From contig CANQYZ010000001.1 of NCBI GenBank assembly GCA_947628215.1, positions 30,237 to 94,236 of the forward strand: a stretch of 64,000 bases of DNA. Reading direction: 5' to 3'. Of this stretch, positions 45,452 to 54,895 are shown one piece after another; position 1 is the first letter of the stretch, and each line of letters begins with the position of its first letter. A program made the position numbers and the translations under genes. The DNA is from an uncultured Clostridia bacterium. Lineage in GTDB: Bacteria; Bacillota; Clostridia; TANB77; CAG-508. A model generated the notes under the pieces. The model was not told the origin of the DNA. It saw only the letters and a list, made by a program, of their open reading frames with translations, and did no database searches.

Positions 45452-46307
45452 ATGTCATCTTTTTGTATTAAAACTAATAATGATTTATTTGTTGATTACT
45501 TTTTAAATAACTACTCATCTTCTCTATCAGATTTTAAAAAAGATATCCATGTAAAAAAAAGATATTATAAAATATATAAAAATCTTGTTATAAATTATAA
45601 GACTTGTAATATTACTACATTTTATGAAAAACTTTCTAGATTTATTACTGAAGGAATTGTAAACATATATGAAAAAAGAATAATTTCAAAAATTGTTTTT
45701 TCTAGCTATTTTTATTTTTTAGATAATGAACAACTAAATATTATAAATAATACTACAAATCTTCTTAAAGAAGACAAGACAGAAACTAGAAAGGAACTTA
45801 TTTACTTAGCTGTTTTAAATTATATTGAGTCAAAAGAAAATTCTATGATTTTAGAAGGTTTTATTACTTTTAGACTCAAAGATTACATTGATATATTAGA
45901 TTATGCAGTAGAATTAGAAGTAAATAATTTTTTAGTAAAACGAGAATACTTAGAATTTGTAAAACTTCTTAAAAAATATATATCATCTAATGAATCAACA
46001 TGTAACAGGATAAATCTATTACATTTAAACGGTAGCACTCTTCTCTTAGATGAAAATTATAATTTAATAAATACGTATTCTACTAATATAGATGAACTTG
46101 GAAAAAATATGGATATTACTTTTTCTTCAAATGATTATTCTTTAAATACTCTTTTAAATCTACTTCCTAAAAAAATAGATATACATCTTTTAGACAAACA
46201 AGATGAATTCATAGATACTATAAAACTTATTTTTCGGTGACAGAGTAAGCATCTGCAAAGGCTGCAAATTATGCAATTATTATAATAAAAGCAATATAAA
46301 AATTTAG
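45452..46307 (+). CDS. ytxC: YtxC-like sporulation protein, one +1 shift at CGG (46235-46237)
   Basis: RFITEGIVNIYEKRIISKIV; shift gives LIFGDRVSICKGCKLCNYYNKSNIKI* with the Cys-rich C-terminus; frame 0 stops at once (CGG TGA). Confidence 0.8.
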
Positions 46308-46372
46308 TGGTTTTATGTTGCTTTATTATTTTTTCATTTGGTATAATATTTTTTATAGAAAGGATTACTATT

Positions 46373-47072
46373 ATGTCAGTTTTTGTATTAAAAATCATAG
46401 CATGTATATCAATGTTTTTAGATCATATGAAATTCATTTTTGGAACTACAAATGTAGCAAGTACATATCTTCGGAAGACTTGCTTTTCCAATATATGCAT
46501 TTCTTATATCAGAAGGATATACTCACACAAAAAGTTTTGCAAAGTATCTAGCACGATTGCTTTTATTTGCAGCAATATCACAAATACCAGCAATGCTTTT
46601 ATTTAAGCCTTATTTAAATGGCGAAAGCTACTTAAATGTATTTTTCACTCTAGCTTTAGGATTAATTGCTATTAGATTTTATGATACATGTAAAGATAAA
46701 AAAGTTGGCGTAACTCTTGTGATTCTAACTTCAATAATTGCAGATTTAATACATACAGACTATGGAATGCTTGGCGTACTTTTAATATCAGTATTTTATA
46801 TATTTAAAAATGATAAAATGAAAATGGCAATATCATCTGTTGTATTAATTTTATTAAATTACTTAGTAAACATTACATCTTTTACAATGGCAAACTTAAC
46901 ACAAATAACTTATCAACTTGGACTTTCTTTATTTGCTCTATCTTCTCTTATACTTATTTTGTGCTATAACGGAAAACTTGGAAAGTCAAACAAGTATATA
47001 AAAATGGGATTTTATCTATTCTATCCAATTCATCTTCTTGCATTTTATTTAGTAAGAGTTATTTTTGGATAA
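46373..47072 (+). CDS. TraX-like membrane protein, one +1 shift at CGG (46472-46474)
   Basis: Skipping C gives [46 protein letters not shown], the TraX family pattern. Confidence 0.9.
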
Positions 47073-47091
47073 AAAATTTTAAATATAATTT

Positions 47092-47124
47092 TAAAGTGTG
47101 ATTTAAGTTTAAAATCACACTTTT
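47092..47124. terminator. hairpin terminator
   Basis: aaagtgtgattt / aaatcacacttttttt. Confidence 0.75.
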
Positions 47125-47125
47125 T

Positions 47126-48029
47126 TTATTCTTTATCATTTTTTCCAAATCTACATATAAAGCCACATCTTTTGCAAAGATTTTCTTTTAATATATTATT
47201 TTTAAATCCATCTATAATGTTTTCTACTTTATAACTATTTAAAACTTCATCTAAAGATACTACCTTAAATATATTTCCAAGATTTATATTTCCATCTACA
47301 TCTAGATTACAAGGAACTATTGTACCATCTATCAATATTCCAATACTATTTCTAAGAGCAAAACATTTTCCGTTTTTCATTTAAAACTTTTCCATCTATT
47401 CTTGGCATAATAAATTTGCTATCTTGATTTAAAAAAGTTTTATCTGATAATTCAATAAACTTTTCTTTTTTAGCTCTTTTTGAAATCTTTTTTAATTTAT
47501 AAAATCTTTCTATAAATGAAAATACTTTTTTATTAAAATTACTATTTAAAATATCTTTATCATATAAAAGTCTATATGAAATTTTTAAGTTTGGATTGTT
47601 TGTATCATTTATAATCTCTTCTGAAACTTTAAAAATAAATTCTAAATATTTATCTATATCTATTTCCTCATTATTTTCTACAGAATATAATAAGATATTT
47701 ATAATTCTAATAGAATTACTTTTTTTAATTATATCTTTAAAATTATCTAAAAATAAACCATTAGTAGTAATATTTACTTTTAAATCATATTTTTCGCATA
47801 ATTTCAAAAATGCTTCTAAGTTCTCATTTAAAAGAGGATCACCACTAAATTCAAAACAAATTAGATCTGTAAAATCATGTATCTTTTCTACAATAATTTC
47901 AAATTCTTCTACTGATAAATATTTTTTACATGTTTTATCATCTCTTTTTAAATTATTTTCATTAGTTATATCTATATAAATTTTAGAAAATTTTTTTCTT
48001 GTTTTATTTTCTATGTTCTCTTCTGCCAT
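47126..48029 (-). CDS. radical SAM/SPASM-type protein, one +1 shift at CGG (47370-47372)
   Basis: Skipping C gives NEKGKCFALRNSIGILIDGTIVPCNLDVDGNINLGNIFKVVSLDEVLNSYK...LCKRCGFICRFGKNDKE, restoring SPASM cysteines. Confidence 0.9.
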
Positions 48030-48031
48030 TT

Positions 48032-48568
48032 TTATCTATCCTTATATGAGTTTCCTCTCTTAATATTCGGTTGATTGTGCATTAATTCTACTGCTTTTTT
48101 ATATTCCCTTTCAGTAAATCCCCTATTTGTATCACATAATACTAGAAACTGTGATAATTCATAACTAAATTCTTCTCTTGAATCATCTAATATAATAAAT
48201 TTATCAATATCTTTATGTTTCTCTAAAAATATTTTTATCTCCATATCTTTACTAAAATCAGTAGCAGGAGTATGAGAATAAATAAATGCATGTTCATCTA
48301 TTCCACTATCATAAAGAATTCTTTTATAATTGTTTATAGTATAATTCCCTTTATCATCTTTTCTAAAAGAATATCTCCATCCACTTTTGCTTGTAACAAC
48401 TATTGATAAATCATTTTCTAAGCATAGCCTGTTTACAAGTTTTACTGCATTATAATTATTTACTCTTCCATCTCTTACAGAATTAAAGTTATCTCTAAAA
48501 CTTCCGTTTACATCATATCCTGTAGGAGTATTTATTACTCCATCAAAATCTAAAAAAACAATATTCAT
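48032..48568 (-). CDS. HAD domain-containing protein
   Basis: MNIVFLDFDGVINTPTGYDVNG; IVVTSKSGWR. Confidence 0.85.
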   Translation of the reverse strand: MNIVFLDFDGVINTPTGYDVNGSFRDNFNSVRDGRVNNYNAVKLVNRLCLENDLSIVVTSKSGWRYSFRKDDKGNYTINNYKRILYDSGIDEHAFIYSHTPATDFSKDMEIKIFLEKHKDIDKFIILDDSREEFSYELSQFLVLCDTNRGFTEREYKKAVELMHNQPNIKRGNSYKDR

Positions 48569-48622
48569 ACTTTATCCACTCTTTTTTTTATTTACTTATT
48601 TTATTTAAATTTACTTAAAAAA

Positions 48623-49075
48623 CTAGTCTTTTTTATCATTATAAAATTTATTATTAATATAGCAGTCTATTATTTTTTTACTTGGGAAACACAAGTTACT
48701 TGGCAAATTATTTAAACTAAACCATTCCCATTTTACTATCTCATTTGTACTTTTTATTTTTATATCTCCAGAATATTCTTCTCCCAAAAGTCCAATTGTT
48801 GCATAATGTGCGTATTCATTTATATCATTTTGAAGAGATATTACTTTTATTTTATTTACATCTAAATTTGTCTCATCTTTTACTTTACGAATTCCAGCCT
48901 CTTCAAAAGTTTCTCCATACTTTACTTTTCCACTTGGAAGAGTAAATGTTCCTTCTAATCTTAAATCACTATCTGCTATATCTTTATCATCATTTCTTAG
49001 CCCTAGTAGTACTTCTCGTTTTTCATTTAAAAGAATTACTCCTACACCTATTCCGAATTTTAATTCTTTTTCCAT
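48623..49075 (-). CDS. NUDIX hydrolase
   Basis: GTFTLPSGKVKYGETFEEAGIRKVKDETNLDV (degenerate Nudix box). Confidence 0.75.
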   Translation of the reverse strand: MEKELKFGIGVGVILLNEKREVLLGLRNDDKDIADSDLRLEGTFTLPSGKVKYGETFEEAGIRKVKDETNLDVNKIKVISLQNDINEYAHYATIGLLGEEYSGDIKIKSTNEIVKWEWFSLNNLPSNLCFPSKKIIDCYINNKFYNDKKD

Positions 49076-49151
49076 TTATATATCCTCTTTCTTTAGTTTT
49101 TTAAATTTTATCATAAATTTAATACTAAAAAAAGCCATAGCTAAGACTTTT

Positions 49152-50084
49152 TTAAAGAGCAAAATTTATTCCTCTTGCTACTACATTTTTCATATTTTCT
49201 ATCAATTCATCTATTTCTTTTGGCGTTACTATCATATTATAATCGCCAATGTTTAAAGCTTCTTTTACTTCTTCATATTTATCATTTTCCTTTAAATTAT
49301 TTAAATAATCATTAGATTTTGCTTTATCTTGAAGGTTATCAATAAATATATCTATTCCATCTGAAACTAGTGTTGCAAGTTCTACAACTGTTGGAATTCC
49401 AATTGCAATTACTGGAACATTTAAAGTATTTTTAGATATTTCTTTTCTTTTATTTCCAACACCAGCACCTGGTATTATGCCTGTATCTGATAGCTGAATT
49501 GAACTACTTATCCTATTTATACTTTTAGATGCTAGACTATCTACTACAATTAAAAGTTTTGGTTTTATATTATCTACTATTCCTTTTAATATTTCTAAAG
49601 TTTCTATTCCAGTAGTGCCGAGCACTCCTGGAGATATTGCAGAGACTTCTCTATCTTCATCTGATACATATTGTGGAAGATATTTAAATATATGCCTTGT
49701 AACATCTATTTCTTGCATTACTTTAGATCCAAGTGAGTCAGGAGTTGAATTTAAATTACCAAGTCCTACTACAAGTATTTCTCCTTTTTTATCCACATGT
49801 TTATTAATTAATCCTTTAAGTTCATCTTTTAATGTATCTGCTATTTTTTGAATCTCATCTTCATCTATATTTCTCATTTTTTTCACATCAATTGTTATAT
49901 ATTCTCCAATTGGTTTTTCAATTGCCTTTTCTCCATTTTTATTTGTGACTTTAACTTTTTCTACTATTATAGAATCAGATACTTTATTAACACTGCTCTC
50001 TATTCCATCTATATTATCAGTATTATTTATTTTCTTAAATATATCTCTTCTCTCTAAGGCTAAATCTGTTCTAAAATTATACAT
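49152..50084 (-). CDS. gpr: germination protease GPR
   Basis: MYNFRTDLALERRDIF; GLGNLNSTPDSLGSKVMQEIDVTRHIF. Confidence 0.93.
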   Translation of the reverse strand: MYNFRTDLALERRDIFKKINNTDNIDGIESSVNKVSDSIIVEKVKVTNKNGEKAIEKPIGEYITIDVKKMRNIDEDEIQKIADTLKDELKGLINKHVDKKGEILVVGLGNLNSTPDSLGSKVMQEIDVTRHIFKYLPQYVSDEDREVSAISPGVLGTTGIETLEILKGIVDNIKPKLLIVVDSLASKSINRISSSIQLSDTGIIPGAGVGNKRKEISKNTLNVPVIAIGIPTVVELATLVSDGIDIFIDNLQDKAKSNDYLNNLKENDKYEEVKEALNIGDYNMIVTPKEIDELIENMKNVVARGINFAL

Positions 50085-50151
50085 AAAAAAACCTCCTTTT
50101 TATTATTTTTCTTAAAAAAGAGGTTTTTATACATATTAATTTTTAAATTTC

Positions 50152-50877
50152 TTATTCTTCCCAGTTATGATATACATCTGATACATCATCTAAGTCTTCT
50201 AGTTTTTCTAAGAAGTTTTCCATTCTTTCAGAATCTTTTTCATCAAGTTTTACATATGTATTTGGTACCATTTGTACTTCTGCTTCAACAAATGTTAAAT
50301 TATTTTTCTCTAATTCTTCTCTAACAGATGTAAAGTTTTCTGGTGCAGTTGTAATTTCATAGTACTCATCTCCTGCTTCAAAATCTTCTGCTCCAGCATC
50401 TATTGCTAGCATCATGATATCTTCTTCAGATAAAGTTGTACTTTCTTTTTCAATTACTATAACACCTTTTTTCTCAAACATATATGATACACAACCAGTA
50501 GTTCCTAAATTTCCTCCTGCTTTATCAAATATATGTCTTATGTCTGCTGCTGTTCTATTTCTATTATCAGTAGATGCATTTACGATTACTGCAACACCGC
50601 TTACTCCATATCCTTCATATGTTATTTCTTCATAATTTGCTCCATCTCCAGAACCTGAAGCTTTCTTTATTGCATTATTAATTGTATCATTTGGCATATT
50701 TGCTGCTTTACATTTTGCAATTACATCTTTTAATTTTGAATTACCAGCAGGATCAGGTCCACCTTGCTTTACTGCTATTAGTAATTCTCTTCCAAGTTTA
50801 GTAAAAACTTTTCCTCTTGCAGCATCTGCTTTCCCTTTTTTTGCTGCTATATTATGCCATTTTGAATGTCCTGACAT
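50152..50877 (-). CDS. YebC/PmpR family transcriptional regulator
   Basis: [40 protein letters not shown]. Confidence 0.95.
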   Translation of the reverse strand: MSGHSKWHNIAAKKGKADAARGKVFTKLGRELLIAVKQGGPDPAGNSKLKDVIAKCKAANMPNDTINNAIKKASGSGDGANYEEITYEGYGVSGVAVIVNASTDNRNRTAADIRHIFDKAGGNLGTTGCVSYMFEKKGVIVIEKESTTLSEEDIMMLAIDAGAEDFEAGDEYYEITTAPENFTSVREELEKNNLTFVEAEVQMVPNTYVKLDEKDSERMENFLEKLEDLDDVSDVYHNWEE

Positions 50878-51075
50878 GATAATTCCTCCTATCTTTTTTT
50901 CTTTTAATATTTTTTACCTTTATATGATAACATATTTTTTTCTTTTTGTGTAGCAAAATTCAATATTTATAAGTAAAAACTGTAGAAAAATTTAAAATTG
51001 TCTATCTATTCATTTACTTTTTATATTTTTTAATATATCATAAATTTAGAAAAATTATGTTTTTTAGGAGAAATT

Positions 51076-52347
51076 ATGAGCATAAAAGATATAGGCAGTA
51101 TCGTAAAAGATAAAGAAAAAATAAATCATATATTACTTTTAAGAAAAGAAAAAAAGTATGACGAAATATATAAATTATATGGAAAAACAATATATAAGCT
51201 ATCTACTCCTTCTTCATATAAGAAAAAAGATTTAAAAAAATTATTCAAAGAAGGAAAATATGAAGACGTACTTTATAAATATGGAAAAGATACATATAAA
51301 AGTAATATTCATAGAGCAATTATGAGAGATACTTATATAGAAACTGGAAGTAGATTTAAAGCATTATTTGCATCTGCTAAATATTACATCTCACACAAAA
51401 TTGCTCCAATTTTTTTATCTACTGCTTTGCTTCTTCCTACAACATCAGCTGTAACATTATCTGTTATATCAAAAGATAGTATAGATAAAAATTCTATAGA
51501 ATATGCCGAAGATTTAGAAAAATATGGCTCTCTCATAGAAGATTATGCAAATGATGTAAAATCACAAAATCTATCTGATATTCAGATAATTGCAAAAGTA
51601 GTATCTGATATGTGGAATGATATTGAAGGATACGGAGCTCCTAAAAGAGATATATATGGTTTTTCTAGATTAGATATGTTAGAAGAAAATCCATGCCTAG
51701 TATGTCGTAATATGGCAGACCATGTAACTGCTGTATTAAATGAAATAAATCCATCATATAATGCAAGAAATATTCCTGTATATTTAAGTTCGGATGGAAC
51801 ATATAACATAGCAAATATAGATAGAACAATTATAGATAATGATGATACAGTAAAAGAAAATAAAGATGAAAATAATAACTCCGAAAGTATTGGAAATGAC
51901 TTATTAGATACTTTAACTAAATTTACCGGGAACCATATGGTAACTGCTATAGACTTAAATAAAGATGGTATTACTCTTATTATTGATCCAACAAATCCAA
52001 GTCTTGGCGTATATAAAAATGGTAAAATTCATATGTTCTCTCAAAAAGATGACCCCGGTTTCTATCCTAAAGAATTTATGAACTTTATATTTTATGGGCA
52101 AGATTTTACAGATTTTATATCTGATTATGTAAGTACATTTAAAGAATCTAGTTTATCTTTAGAAGAACTTGAAGAAAAATATGGAATAGATGCATTTAAT
52201 ACAGCTTTAGAAGAAATTGAAAGCAAAGATAAAAAAATTGCTTCATCTACTTTTGATGAAAGATATAAAGTAGATACTAACTTTCTATCTAGTTCTATAG
52301 AAGAAAATAATAATTCACAAATAAAGGATACAGATAATATTCGCTAA
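51076..52347 (+). CDS. uncharacterised protein with papain/transglutaminase-like residues
   Basis: NPCLVCRNMADHVTAVLNEI ... GNHMVTAIDLNKDGITLIIDPTNPSLG. Confidence 0.55.
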   Translation: MSIKDIGSIVKDKEKINHILLLRKEKKYDEIYKLYGKTIYKLSTPSSYKKKDLKKLFKEGKYEDVLYKYGKDTYKSNIHRAIMRDTYIETGSRFKALFASAKYYISHKIAPIFLSTALLLPTTSAVTLSVISKDSIDKNSIEYAEDLEKYGSLIEDYANDVKSQNLSDIQIIAKVVSDMWNDIEGYGAPKRDIYGFSRLDMLEENPCLVCRNMADHVTAVLNEINPSYNARNIPVYLSSDGTYNIANIDRTIIDNDDTVKENKDENNNSESIGNDLLDTLTKFTGNHMVTAIDLNKDGITLIIDPTNPSLGVYKNGKIHMFSQKDDPGFYPKEFMNFIFYGQDFTDFISDYVSTFKESSLSLEELEEKYGIDAFNTALEEIESKDKKIASSTFDERYKVDTNFLSSSIEENNNSQIKDTDNIR

Positions 52348-52366
52348 AAAAAAAGGGGAAAAATTT

Positions 52367-53035
52367 ATGAGTGATAAATTTTATAATTTAGGAGTTGTGT
52401 GTGGAAGATTTGGACATGAGCACTTAGGACACATGATTTTATTTGATAGCTCTATGGCTCTTTGCAAAAAAACTTTAATACTTGTTGGATCTGCTCAAGA
52501 ATCTAAAACACTTAGAAATCCTTTTACTATTGATACACGTATTTTAGTTATAAAAAATACATATCCAGACGAATTTGGGAAAAGTCTATCTGTTAAAGGA
52601 ATAGATGATTTAACTAATGAATATGACATAACATCAAAATGGGGTTCATATGTAAAAAAACATATTGAACAATATGAAAATAGATTTGCAGATCTTATGG
52701 TTTATGGAAATGATGAAGAAAGAAATCGCTGGTTTGATCCAAATGACTTAATAAATACAGCTGAGCTTATAGTTCCAAGAAAAGTAAATCCTATCTCAGC
52801 TACTAACCTTAGAGGATATTTAACTATAAATGATAAAGATAACTGGAAAAAAGTCACATCTTCTAAAATACATGACATGTATGATTATTTAAGAGATGAA
52901 TTATTATCTTGTGATATTTATAAAAAAATATATGATGAGTTAAAACAAACAGATTTATCAATTGATAATTATCTTTCTATTTATAAGAAATATGAAGAAT
53001 TAGATAAAATAGAAAAACTTAAAAAAATAAAATAA
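52367..53035 (+). CDS. nucleotidylyltransferase, NMN adenylyltransferase-like
   Basis: LGVVCGRFGHEHLGHMILFDSSM; NPISATNLRGYL. Confidence 0.75.
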   Translation: MSDKFYNLGVVCGRFGHEHLGHMILFDSSMALCKKTLILVGSAQESKTLRNPFTIDTRILVIKNTYPDEFGKSLSVKGIDDLTNEYDITSKWGSYVKKHIEQYENRFADLMVYGNDEERNRWFDPNDLINTAELIVPRKVNPISATNLRGYLTINDKDNWKKVTSSKIHDMYDYLRDELLSCDIYKKIYDELKQTDLSIDNYLSIYKKYEELDKIEKLKKIK

Positions 53036-53106
53036 AAACAAAAATTGTATAATCTTGGATTTTTTTATAAAATTATTATATAATTCTTTTTAAAGGAGTT
53101 TTTAAT

Positions 53107-54273
53107 ATGTTAATTTTAAATTCTAATTTAGAAAATATTGAAGAAAAATATACATTGGAGCTTACTAATTTAAATAAACTAAATGAATTATTTTCAAAGC
53201 AAAAAGATATATTACTTAAACATTTTAATATTACTATCGTATCACTTACTGATAACCCAAGTTATATTACAAAGTTAAATAGTTTTTTAGAACAGTTTAA
53301 TGAAATATTTGATAAAATAAATTCAGCTTTAAGTAAACTTCAAATACTTATAAAAAAGCTTAAAACTTATAAAAAGTCTTTAGATAATAATGATGAAAAT
53401 GCAGAAAGTCTTTTAGAAGAATACAATACATATTATAATGAAAACTACTCTTCTTTAATCGATTGTATTATTTATATTACAGACTTTATTAATGAAATTT
53501 TTGTTGTTCCAGACTATAATAAGAGCGTTGAAAATAGAAAAAAGATATTCTCTTCTTTTCTAGGAGCTTCTTATAAAGAAAATATTGAAAAAATAGAAAA
53601 AATAGAAAATAAAACCTCTAAAGAAAATATGTCTACAACGCAAGAAATAGACAAAATAGTATCTACTATTATAAAAGATATGTCTGAGCAAGAAGATAAA
53701 AAAGATGATTCTAAAGATTCTATAGAAAATAATACTGAAAATAATATATCTAAAGAAAATAACGAACCTATTGAAGAAAAAATAGAAATAGATAAAGAAG
53801 AATCTAATAAAAAAAGTAAAAAAATAAAAGATACTTCTTTTAACAGGGTAACTTCTCTTCCTCTAAAAGATAATAACTCTTTAATTATTTCTGAAAGAGA
53901 TGGTCTTGTATATCTTCCATTTAGAGTTGAGGATTTAAAAATAGAGTATCTATCAAAAAGTAGTAAATACTCTGGAATTATAGATTTAATTAATAACGAA
54001 TATATATATCCAATAAGTAAATATAAAAATAGCGTTACTTCAAGATTTAGAGAAGCATATGGTTTAATGGTAAATAAAGAAAAAGAATCTAAAATAACAG
54101 CATTAGAACTTGGACTTGAACTTGCTTTTAATTATTCTCTTCATCCTGCTGTAATTAGTGCTTGTAGAAATATAAATGAACTTGATGATTATTTAGATGC
54201 TTTAGAGAAAAAAGATTTATCATTATTTAAAGGATTTAATGTTGAATTTGAATCTCTTCCAAAAAGTAAATAA
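53107..54273 (+). CDS. uncharacterised coiled-coil/low-complexity protein
   Basis: 388 aa ORF with SD (aaaggagtttttaatATG), acidic/Lys-rich centre. Confidence 0.6.
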   Translation: MLILNSNLENIEEKYTLELTNLNKLNELFSKQKDILLKHFNITIVSLTDNPSYITKLNSFLEQFNEIFDKINSALSKLQILIKKLKTYKKSLDNNDENAESLLEEYNTYYNENYSSLIDCIIYITDFINEIFVVPDYNKSVENRKKIFSSFLGASYKENIEKIEKIENKTSKENMSTTQEIDKIVSTIIKDMSEQEDKKDDSKDSIENNTENNISKENNEPIEEKIEIDKEESNKKSKKIKDTSFNRVTSLPLKDNNSLIISERDGLVYLPFRVEDLKIEYLSKSSKYSGIIDLINNEYIYPISKYKNSVTSRFREAYGLMVNKEKESKITALELGLELAFNYSLHPAVISACRNINELDDYLDALEKKDLSLFKGFNVEFESLPKSK

Positions 54274-54295
54274 TTAAAATTAAATAAAAAATAGA

Positions 54296-54335
54296 AAAAC
54301 ATCTGTAGTCGGTGTTACTGCACCACAGATGTTTT
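54296..54335. terminator. hairpin terminator between convergent genes
   Basis: aaaacatctgt / acagatgtttt. Confidence 0.8.
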
Positions 54336-54358
54336 CTTGTTTCTCTATTGCTTGGATT

Positions 54359-54826
54359 TTAAATTGTGAGATATACGACCTTTTCACAGTCAATCTCTTT
54401 TAAGACGTTTACATCACCAGCACAGCCACAGTATGTAAGCATAAGCTCTGGCATGCTCCCTTCTGCTGCTCCCTTCATGTAATATTTCTTACCAGATTTT
54501 GTGAAGGTATACCATTTTCTTCCTCTTCTGTCTTTTTTCACAAAGACTTCATGTCCAAAAATAATATAAAAATCTTCATCTTTTCCAGCAAAAAATCTCA
54601 CTGCAAGAACAGTTTCGTAGAGTCCTATTTCTTCCTTCTTGATGACTTGGAAGAAACCGAAAACATGGCTGAGCTCTTTGTAGAAGTCTTCTTCAAGCTC
54701 TATCACCATCTTTTCATAGTCTGGCGGTGTATTGCTTTGGATGATTTCCGGGATTGCTGTTATGTACCGGTTAATCATCTGCTTTGCATCTTTGTTAAAC
54801 CGCTGCCAAGCAAACATTTGAAACAC
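54359..54826 (-). CDS. orphan protein, atypical composition, uses CGG as Arg
   Basis: SD aggaggtgtttcaaATG, promoter TTGAAA-17-TATAAT; in-frame CGG at 54800-54802 (codon 9) and 54767-54769 (codon 20). Confidence 0.65.
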   Translation of the reverse strand: MFQMFAWQRFNKDAKQMINRYITAIPEIIQSNTPPDYEKMVIELEEDFYKELSHVFGFFQVIKKEEIGLYETVLAVRFFAGKDEDFYIIFGHEVFVKKDRRGRKWYTFTKSGKKYYMKGAAEGSMPELMLTYCGCAGDVNVLKEIDCEKVVYLTI

Positions 54827-54895
54827 CTCCTAATAGTTGGTTTACATATTATATCACTTTACTTTTATTTTTTCAACCTTAAGTCTACTTTAAAG

